A stretch of 7,014 bases of DNA from an uncultured Flavobacteriales bacterium. GTDB taxonomy: Bacteria > Bacteroidota > Bacteroidia > Flavobacteriales_D > Crocinitomicaceae. The position numbers and the translations under genes are program-made. The stretch spans positions 1 through 7,014 of the forward strand of contig CAIUKX010000519.1 of assembly GCA_903899795.1 (NCBI GenBank), given 5' to 3'. Below the pieces are notes generated by a model that was not told the origin of the DNA, did not search any database, and was given only the letters and a program-made list of their open reading frames with translations. Of this stretch, positions 1 through 4,974 are shown in pieces. How positions within the stretch are numbered: the first letter of the stretch is position 1; every line of letters begins with the position of its first letter.

Positions 1-408
1 AGGTGTTGAATTGAAATCCGGACAAGCCATGAAAGAGTTGTTTTGTTCGGTTGTAGTTTCAGTGATGTTTCCGGTTAATTTTATGATCGTAGGATCATTT
101 TTATCACTCGTATATATTTGGACTTCGTACGAAAAATGACCTTTTGTTCTACGGTTTATTTGAAGTCGTACGATGAGGCTACTATCTTTTTCCATGAATT
201 GACCATTCACCAGATAAACAACTTCGGCTGGCTTTTTCACACTTAATAAATATTCCTTTCTTGGACCTTTATTCGTGACTATTATGTCCACATAGCGCAT
301 AGAGGTGAGGGTCAGGTCACCGAAATCATGTTTTGTTTTTTCGAATGAGATCTGTGCTTGTACTGAAAGATGAGCACCCAGTGTAATAAAAATCAAGAGC
401 CAACGCAT
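1..408 (-). CDS. Exported protein with DUF1573/ASH-like beta domain, N-terminal part (cut by window edge)
   Basis: This is an open reading frame of 136 codons read leftwards from ATG at 408-406 and still open at base 1, so its C-terminus is missing. The first ~19 residues (MRWLLIFITLGAHLSVQAQ) form a signal peptide with a typical Bacteroidetes Ala-Gln end, so the protein should leave the cytoplasm. Residues ~20-115 begin ISFEKTKHDFGDL and continue as alternating beta strands ending near IIKLTGNI. That 'HDFG' opening is characteristic of DUF1573 and ASPM/SPD-2/Hydin-like immunoglobulin folds in Bacteroidetes. The fragment ends in a Cys-Pro-containing stretch (ACPDF) that probably starts a second domain. 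There is no other in-frame Met near the signal peptide, so the start is well supported. It lies downstream of an intrinsic terminator and is therefore likely its own transcription unit. The molecular role is unknown; a surface or periplasmic structural role is inference. Confidence 0.8.
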   Translation of the reverse strand, partial: MRWLLIFITLGAHLSVQAQISFEKTKHDFGDLTLTSMRYVDIIVTNKGPRKEYLLSVKKPAEVVYLVNGQFMEKDSSLIVRLQINRRTKGHFSYEVQIYTSDKNDPTIIKLTGNITETTTEQNNSFMACPDFNSTP

Positions 409-411
409 AAT

Positions 412-425
412 CAAAAGTAATTATA
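412..425 (-). promoter_or_regulatory. Possible promoter -7 box for the DUF1573-like gene
   Basis: On the minus strand, TACTTTTG (419-412) matches the Bacteroidetes -7 consensus TAnnTTTG, and it directly follows a TATAAT-like hexamer (425-420). The box ends only three bases before the ATG at 408, so a start site at the usual distance would fall at or next to the start codon and give a leaderless or nearly leaderless mRNA. No clear -33 TTTG is visible. The match may be chance in A+T-rich DNA. Confidence 0.25.
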
Positions 426-486
426 TCCTAGAAGAAAAACGGATGATCTTAAAAAAGTTTCATAGAAAAGAAAATGATTTTTTTGC

Positions 487-523
487 AAAAAAAAAGAGGA
501 TGACTTATCGAAGCATCCTCTTT
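487..523 (-). terminator. Rho-independent terminator of the OmpA/LysM gene
   Basis: Read on the minus strand, a perfect 10-bp stem AAAGAGGATG / CATCCTCTTT (523-514 with 502-493) encloses an 11-nt loop. The stem can extend by three inner pairs (CTT/AAG) with one bulged T. The 3' arm runs directly into a T tract (nine T in total, 495-487). It sits 19 bases past the stop codon of the 543-2429 gene and before the start of the next gene on the same strand. This is a textbook intrinsic terminator insulating the two genes. Confidence 0.9.
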
Positions 524-542
524 CACATATTTTAAGTTGGTA

Positions 543-2429
543 TTATTTCAATAACAATTTTGTTCCCGGTTTAATACTGTTGCTTGTCAAATTATTAATT
601 CTTCTCAATTCGACCAAAGAAACCTTAGAGTTAACCGAAACACGGTAAAGCGTTTCACCTTCATTAACGATATAGAAACCATTTGCAATATTTGCTTTGT
701 TTTCGTCTGTTAGTGGGATATCTGATCTGAATTTGCTTGGAGCTCCAGTTGTAGAACTGCTGGAAGAAGATGATGAAGATGAACTTGTTCCAGATTCAGA
801 AGGAGTAGAAGAAGAAGTTCCAGTCTTAGAACCTTTATTTCCTTTAGATCCTTTTACAGGAGTTGTCATCACAATAGGATGGCCAGTAACATCTCCATCT
901 TTAGAACTTCCTTCCGGTCTTAAAATAAATTCCGTTCTTCTGTTCAATTGGTGTTCTTTATCCGTACATTTTGATTTTACATCTCCTTCACAAGGACAAT
1001 CTACTTTTAATTGCGACTCTCCATATCCTTTACCGGAAATACGTTCAGGATTTGTAATTCTTTCTTTGATATAAGCAGCAGAAGCTTTTGCTCTATTATC
1101 TGAAAGAATCATGTTGTATTCATAACTTGCCTGACAATCCGTATGCGATTGAAGTTCAATTTCAAGCGTAGGATTGTCATTCATGATTTTAACGACTTTA
1201 TCCAACTCCTTACTGGCATCTTTACGAATGTTGTATTTACCCAAATCAAAGTAGATTGGTTTCACATCTTTTAGCAATGCATTAAGATCAATTACTGGAG
1301 CTGCAGGTTCTTTCATTTCTACAATAACTTCAGCTGTTTGTCCAGTTGCATCAGTAACAATTACCGTGTAAGTTCCTTTAGGAAGGTGATCTATATCTTC
1401 TGTAGTTGCTCCGTTCGACCATGTTACGGTGTAGGGCCCAACTCCTCCTTCGATTGTTATGTCAATTGACCCGTCTGTACCTTTATATACTGTAACGTCT
1501 TTGGTTGCAGCTGTAACGTTCAAAGGTGGCGGAGGAGGAGGTGGCAGTATGTTAGCGTAGTAAATATCAGCTCTCTCACCTTCTCGGTTACTCGCCCAGT
1601 ATACTTTGTTAGCTGAGTAACTAAAGAATGCATCATATTTTGGAGAATTGATTTTTGGCCCTAAATTTACGGGTGTAGACCAATCTGTCCATGAACCATT
1701 TTGGCGTATGGAATAAAAAATATCGACATCGCCTTCTCCACCTAAACCATTACTGGCAAAAAATAATGTATCCAAAGAATTGGACAGGAAAGGAGAAATT
1801 TCATAGCTAGGGGTATTGATCACTGAACCCATATGTATTGGGGCTGACCAAACACCACCTGAATTAGTACTTACATATAAATCTTCACCTCCCATAGTAT
1901 TAGGACCTTCATAAGAAATGATCATCACTGTTTCTGACTCATCGATGTGAAAGCCATAAAAGTCACCATTAATATCTAAGGTTGGTACATCAATATGAAC
2001 AGGCTTTTCCCATGCTTTTCCTTTTTGTTTTGATACGGCGCAACCTTTTACTAAATCTTTTTTACCTTCATAAGAATCTAGTACATACATAGAAGTACCG
2101 TCTTTACTAAGACCTACAACAGCATTGTTGTATTTATTATTGAGTTCGGTTAACGGTTTCGCAGTGGTATATTCACCATTTTCCCGTAGACTGAACCAAA
2201 TTTCTTGGTCATTGAATTTTGCCTCTTTATCTTTATGAGTAGGATCAAAAATTCTTGAAAAATAGAGAATGGTACTGTCTTTTGAAAATACTGGCATTGT
2301 TTCCTCAGCTTCTGTATTTACACCTGAACCTAAGCGCACCGGATCGGAAAAGTTACCAATCTGAGCATCAACCTGTAAATTAAAACCAATAATTCCTGTA
2401 AGTAAAAATAAACTCTTTTTCATTTTCAT
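543..2429 (-). CDS. Exported PD40 / SprB-repeat / OmpA / LysM peptidoglycan-binding protein
   Basis: This 628-residue envelope protein probably tethers an outer-membrane or periplasmic assembly to the cell wall. Residues 1-23 are a signal peptide ending VDAQ. Residues ~40-292 contain about five PD40/TolB-like propeller repeats with motifs such as VFSKDSTILYFSR and FFASNGLGGEGD. Seven prolines (296-302) lead into an SprB-like repeat (~303-372) containing GGVGPYTVTWSNG and LPKGTYTVIVTD. An OmpA C-terminal domain (~388-503) carries the peptidoglycan-contact Asp431 (HTDCQ), Arg446 (LSDNRA) and the NRRTEF ending. A Gly/Lys/Ser-rich linker (~505-570) includes 11 consecutive serines (549-559). A LysM domain (~584-628) with YIVNEGETLYRVS ends the protein. 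Met1 and Met3 are both possible starts; the signal peptide fits either. PD40 plus OmpA resembles T9SS-linked PorE-type proteins, but no TPR is present, so equivalence is not claimed. It has its own terminator downstream. A weak TGAATTTG box lies at 2463-2456. Confidence 0.93.
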   Translation of the reverse strand: MKMKKSLFLLTGIIGFNLQVDAQIGNFSDPVRLGSGVNTEAEETMPVFSKDSTILYFSRIFDPTHKDKEAKFNDQEIWFSLRENGEYTTAKPLTELNNKYNNAVVGLSKDGTSMYVLDSYEGKKDLVKGCAVSKQKGKAWEKPVHIDVPTLDINGDFYGFHIDESETVMIISYEGPNTMGGEDLYVSTNSGGVWSAPIHMGSVINTPSYEISPFLSNSLDTLFFASNGLGGEGDVDIFYSIRQNGSWTDWSTPVNLGPKINSPKYDAFFSYSANKVYWASNREGERADIYYANILPPPPPPPLNVTAATKDVTVYKGTDGSIDITIEGGVGPYTVTWSNGATTEDIDHLPKGTYTVIVTDATGQTAEVIVEMKEPAAPVIDLNALLKDVKPIYFDLGKYNIRKDASKELDKVVKIMNDNPTLEIELQSHTDCQASYEYNMILSDNRAKASAAYIKERITNPERISGKGYGESQLKVDCPCEGDVKSKCTDKEHQLNRRTEFILRPEGSSKDGDVTGHPIVMTTPVKGSKGNKGSKTGTSSSTPSESGTSSSSSSSSSSSTTGAPSKFRSDIPLTDENKANIANGFYIVNEGETLYRVSVNSKVSLVELRRINNLTSNSIKPGTKLLLK

Positions 2430-2798
2430 GTTTTTATTTCTAAACTTTTACTTGACAAATTCATGAATAGATTCTGTCATTAATTTTTCGTTGAGATGAT
2501 TCCCGGCGAAAAAAATGGAATGCAAGATGATGTCCATGATAAACTGGATTTAATCCGGTTTCTGAGCTTTAAGGTTGGAATTCTAGATAGTATAAAGTTC
2601 ATAGCAGGATTTCAATTAGCAAGTTCCGCTCCAAAAATAACCAAATTAGATGATAATTAGATACGATGAGTACTAAAAAATGTGTTTATTTTTGAAAATA
2701 ATGGATAATAAATTAATGGAAATATTGATTTTCTCAGGTTTCATAAGGTCTACAGCACGTAAAAAAAAATCAGTAAAAATACGTAGTTTATTAGTGCG
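2430..2798. other. Intergenic gap with only short, undecidable ORFs
   Basis: These 369 bp separate two minus-strand genes. The part at ~2491-2640 is about 36% G+C by hand count, closer to coding DNA than to the very A+T-rich spacers elsewhere in the window. It holds a 54-codon plus-strand ORF (2496-2660, starting MIPGEKNGMQ) and, antisense to it in the same codon register, a 29-codon minus-strand ORF (2537-2448, starting MDIILHSIFF) that stops 18 nt before the OmpA/LysM start. I recognise neither. Past the hydrolase stop there is a T9 run on the minus strand (2769-2761) but no convincing stem in front of it. No RNA gene is apparent. Confidence 0.5.
2496..2660 (+). other. Possible small ORF (54 aa), unconfirmed
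   Basis: An ATG at 2496 opens a 54-codon frame ending TAG at 2658-2660, with an in-frame stop just upstream at 2481-2483. The predicted protein is mixed hydrophilic and hydrophobic, with a central stretch around FLSFKVGILDSIKFIAGF (residues ~22-39) that is moderately hydrophobic. There is no signal peptide, recognisable motif, clear ribosome binding site or TAnnTTTG box immediately upstream. It overlaps a shorter ORF on the other strand, so at most one is likely real. It could be a remnant of a decayed gene or simply chance. Confidence 0.18.
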
Positions 2799-3560
2799 TC
2801 AACGTAAACAAAATTCCAATATATGCTCAATAAATGCCGTAGGGGCTTCTGCATGTACCCAATGCCCTGCATTTTCGATTGTAATAAAATTTGAATCAGG
2901 GAATTGATCTTCTAGCTCTTCGATGTCTTCATCCAAAATGTAGTTGGATAATGCCCCTCTGATAAAAAGCGTCGGAAGCATAACTTCTGTGTCTGCTAGC
3001 GAGGAAAGAATCTCAGGCATTTTTTTTTCTAAAACCGGAATATTCATCCGCCAAGCCAAGACACCTTTATCTTTCCAATAAAGGTTTTTCAGTAAAAACT
3101 GTCGAACTCCATTGGATTCGATATATTGTGTGAGAATTGCTTCAGCTTCTCCTCGAGTATGTACAGTATCAAGATTAATGGCATGAAGCCCCTTTAAAAT
3201 TTCAGCATGATGCATCGGGTATTGTTTAACACCAATATCGACGATAATTAGTTTTTCAATAAATTCAGGATGAAGTTGTGCAAAGCGGATAGCTGTTTTT
3301 CCTCCCATTGAATGCCCTATAAGGAGTATTTTCTTGAGTTGGAGTTTTTCAATAAGCTCGAATAAATCCTGGGCCATTAGATCATATGAAAAATCGTCAC
3401 TCCAAGCTGAATGTCCATGATTTCGCTGATCGACAAGTATTACTCTGTAATAATCTGCTAACTTTTTTGCATGAGTTTGCCAATTGTCAGAATTTCCAAA
3501 AAGTCCATGGAGGATAATCATCGGTTGGCCCGAACCTAATTCACGATATTGCAATTCCAT
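2799..3560 (-). CDS. YbfF-type alpha/beta-hydrolase (esterase/acyl hydrolase)
   Basis: This 253-residue cytoplasmic alpha/beta-fold hydrolase is close to the usual ~255 of the YbfF family, whose members hydrolyse acyl esters and acyl-CoA or thioester substrates; the physiological substrate is not known here. The oxyanion-hole motif HGLFGN is at 18-23 and DQRNHGHS at 44-51. The nucleophile elbow GHSMGG places Ser84, and the catalytic histidine is His233 in AGHWVH. Asp108 (VDIG) and Ser205 (RGALSNYI) sit where the YbfF family has its conserved Asp and additional Ser. Family members often read RGGxS rather than RGALS, a minor difference. There is no signal peptide. The gene begins 40 nt after the stop of the HMA lipoprotein gene on the same strand and has no TAnnTTTG box of its own, so cotranscription is likely. 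The start ATG at 3560 leaves only one residue before the first beta strand (LQYRELG). Confidence 0.9.
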   Translation of the reverse strand: MELQYRELGSGQPMIILHGLFGNSDNWQTHAKKLADYYRVILVDQRNHGHSAWSDDFSYDLMAQDLFELIEKLQLKKILLIGHSMGGKTAIRFAQLHPEFIEKLIIVDIGVKQYPMHHAEILKGLHAINLDTVHTRGEAEAILTQYIESNGVRQFLLKNLYWKDKGVLAWRMNIPVLEKKMPEILSSLADTEVMLPTLFIRGALSNYILDEDIEELEDQFPDSNFITIENAGHWVHAEAPTAFIEHILEFCLR

Positions 3561-3600
3561 TTAATGTGAGAATGATGAATTTGTAGGGGGTGAATTTAGA

Positions 3601-4119
3601 CTAATTCGTGAAAAAACGAGACAATAAACTCAAGAAATTTGGAATTTCGATTTTAGCATCTGTAGTTTCAATTTTGCTTTGTTCTTTTTCGCAACGTGAA
3701 GGGCATTCGGTATCAGAAGTACAGGAAGTCTCAGTAGATGGACAAGAATAATCTTCAGATGAGGTTTTACCAATTTTGAATTGTTTATTATTGATCGATG
3801 AAACGATTTGAACCAATTCATCCACTGTTATTTTGTTTTTATCAAATGCAATTTTTGCAGTATTGAATTTTTTACCTTCTTCAACTTCAAAATCAACTGA
3901 GCATACAGCATCTGTAGCGAACAATTCTTTTTTAATCGATGCTCCGCAACCTTTTACACACGTCATTCCCAGAATTTCCATGTTGAGTAATCGGTCAGCG
4001 TCAATGTTGGAACAGTTTGAAACCGTTTTGGTTCCTTCTTTTAGGATCACGTGATTCTTATCTGACGTGCAGGAAGCAAGTAATACAAGTCCGATAAAAA
4101 TAACCAATTGTTTTTTCAT
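3601..4119 (-). CDS. Lipoprotein with heavy-metal-associated (HMA) domain and C-terminal cysteine cluster
   Basis: This is a 172-residue predicted lipoprotein. The start is taken at ATG 4119 because MKKQLVIFIGLVLLASC is a compact lipoprotein signal with lipobox LLAS-Cys17 and because AAAGGA lies just upstream. A longer frame from 4146 would add nine polar residues (MIHSLIKDK) that spoil the signal. Residues ~45-115 follow the ferredoxin-like HMA pattern: beta strand NMEILGMTC, helix, strand VDFEVE, strand TAKIAFDKNKI, helix DELVQIVSSI. The metal-binding loop reads GMTCVKGCG (Cys54, Cys58), a CX3C spacing instead of the usual CXXC. A tail (~120-150) has four more cysteines (126, 133, 139, 143; Cx6Cx5Cx3C, ending CPSRC). 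By family it should bind a soft metal such as Cu(I) or Zn(II) at the envelope; metal and partner are inference. No metal transporter is adjacent. It is likely the first gene of a two-gene unit with the hydrolase. Confidence 0.85.
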   Translation of the reverse strand: MKKQLVIFIGLVLLASCTSDKNHVILKEGTKTVSNCSNIDADRLLNMEILGMTCVKGCGASIKKELFATDAVCSVDFEVEEGKKFNTAKIAFDKNKITVDELVQIVSSINNKQFKIGKTSSEDYSCPSTETSCTSDTECPSRCEKEQSKIETTDAKIEIPNFLSLLSRFFTN

Positions 4120-4171
4120 TTTGTCCTTTATTAAAGAATGGATCAATAACCAAAAAAAGCTCTAATCGCTT

Positions 4172-4179
4172 CAAAAGTA
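4172..4179 (-). promoter_or_regulatory. Candidate promoter -7 box for the HMA lipoprotein/hydrolase unit
   Basis: TACTTTTG on the minus strand matches the Bacteroidetes -7 consensus TAnnTTTG and lies 52 bases before the lipoprotein ATG at 4119, giving a plausible leader of about 45 nt. No clean -33 TTTG is visible at 17-23 nt spacing, so the assignment rests on the -7 match and position. Confidence 0.4.
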
Positions 4180-4237
4180 AACGATTCATTTGGTATAACA
4201 TAATAAAAAATGTTAAATTTTTCTAGTGAATAAAAAA

Positions 4238-4245
4238 TAACTTTG
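4238..4245 (+). promoter_or_regulatory. Second candidate plus-strand -7 box upstream of engB
   Basis: TAACTTTG matches TAnnTTTG but lies 117 bases before the engB ATG, which would give a leader of roughly 110 nt. A T-rich stretch (TTTTT near 4218-4222) lies about 16 bases upstream in place of a TTTG. It is weaker as an assignment than the box at 4336. Confidence 0.22.
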
Positions 4246-4335
4246 TTTTTAGGTGATTAGGTAATTTAGTTGATATGTCAATTATATTGAATTAGCAACC
4301 TTTTTTAAACTAAAGAGGATTGTTTTTTTTTTAGC

Positions 4336-4343
4336 TAAATTTG
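4336..4343 (+). promoter_or_regulatory. Candidate promoter -7 box for engB
   Basis: TAAATTTG is a full match to the Bacteroidetes -7 consensus TAnnTTTG and lies 19 bases before the engB ATG, giving a short leader of about 13-15 nt. A TTG at 4320-4322 is only 13 bases upstream, shorter than the usual -33 spacing, and a run of ten T lies between. The region shows no Shine-Dalgarno sequence, as is common in this phylum. Confidence 0.45.
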
Positions 4344-4362
4344 TAAAAAAATATTCGACAAG

Positions 4363-4971
4363 ATGATTATTAAAGATGCAGTTTTTTTGGTTTCCAATAC
4401 GGATCACCACCAATGTCCAGATGATGGAAAACCTGAATATGCATTCATCGGCAGATCGAATGTGGGTAAATCATCCTTAATCAATATGTTAACGGGTAAT
4501 AAGAAGCTTGCAAAAACTTCTAGTACACCTGGTAAAACGCAATTGATTAATCACTTTGAAATAAATAAAGATTGGTATTTGGTCGATTTACCAGGCTATG
4601 GATATGCGCGTGTATCTAAAAAGGAACGTGCGAAATTTGAGATTTTTATTTCAGAGTATTTAATGAATCGTAAAACATTGATGAATGTCTTTGTTTTGAT
4701 AGATTCCCGTTTGGAGCCTCAAAAAATTGATGTCGAATTCATCAATTGGTGTGGAGAAAAACAGATTCCATTCAGTATTGTTTTCACCAAAATTGATAAA
4801 ATTTCCAGTTCAGTTCTTGGTAAAAACCTCGCTAAATACAAAAAGGAATTAATGAAGTATTGGGATGAGATTCCACCTGTTTATACTTCTTCCAGTGAAT
4901 CCGGTTTCGGAAAGGAGAAGATATTAAATTACATCGACCAAATTAATATTTCACTAAAACAAGCTCAATAG
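4363..4971 (+). CDS. engB: Ribosome biogenesis GTPase EngB (YihA/YsxC)
   Basis: This 202-residue TRAFAC-class GTPase is of normal length for EngB, which acts in the cytoplasm in late assembly of the large ribosomal subunit and is essential in many bacteria. All GTPase motifs are visible: G1 P-loop GRSNVGKSS (30-38), the G2 region SSTPGKTQ (53-60), G3 DLPGYG (75-80), G4 TKID (142-145) and G5 TSSS (175-178). The GRSNVGKSS and PGKTQ signatures and the GYGYA extension of G3 separate EngB from Era and EngA/Der. TKxD in place of NKxD at G4 is usual for this family. The start is supported by the MIIKDAVFLVS N-terminus, which aligns with the family's first beta strand, and by the promoter-like box 19 bases upstream. 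It is the only large plus-strand gene here and converges on the T9SS gene with three bases between stop codons. Confidence 0.97.
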   Translation: MIIKDAVFLVSNTDHHQCPDDGKPEYAFIGRSNVGKSSLINMLTGNKKLAKTSSTPGKTQLINHFEINKDWYLVDLPGYGYARVSKKERAKFEIFISEYLMNRKTLMNVFVLIDSRLEPQKIDVEFINWCGEKQIPFSIVFTKIDKISSSVLGKNLAKYKKELMKYWDEIPPVYTSSSESGFGKEKILNYIDQINISLKQAQ

Positions 4972-4974
4972 TTA

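Noticed and set aside
697..1074. 125-residue plus-strand ORF with an acidic run
   Set aside because: It is entirely antisense to the OmpA/LysM gene; its acidic stretch is the reverse reading of the Ser-rich linker codons.
2761..2798. Terminator for the hydrolase gene
   Set aside because: There is a nine-T run on the minus strand and a 5-bp ACGTA/TACGT repeat, but the run lies inside the loop rather than after a stable stem.
2680..2907. 75-residue plus-strand ORF
   Set aside because: The last 109 bases are antisense to the hydrolase, the first part is very A+T-rich, and there is no recognisable motif or start signal.
3630..3821. 63-residue minus-strand ORF
   Set aside because: It lies in another frame within the HMA lipoprotein gene, whose own frame has a clear lipobox and HMA pattern.
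3833..4054. 73-residue plus-strand ORF
   Set aside because: It is antisense to the HMA domain coding sequence and has no independent support.
4120..4146. Longer N-terminus for the HMA lipoprotein (start at 4146)
   Set aside because: It would put nine polar residues before a normal lipoprotein signal; AAAGGA sits just upstream of the inner ATG at 4119.
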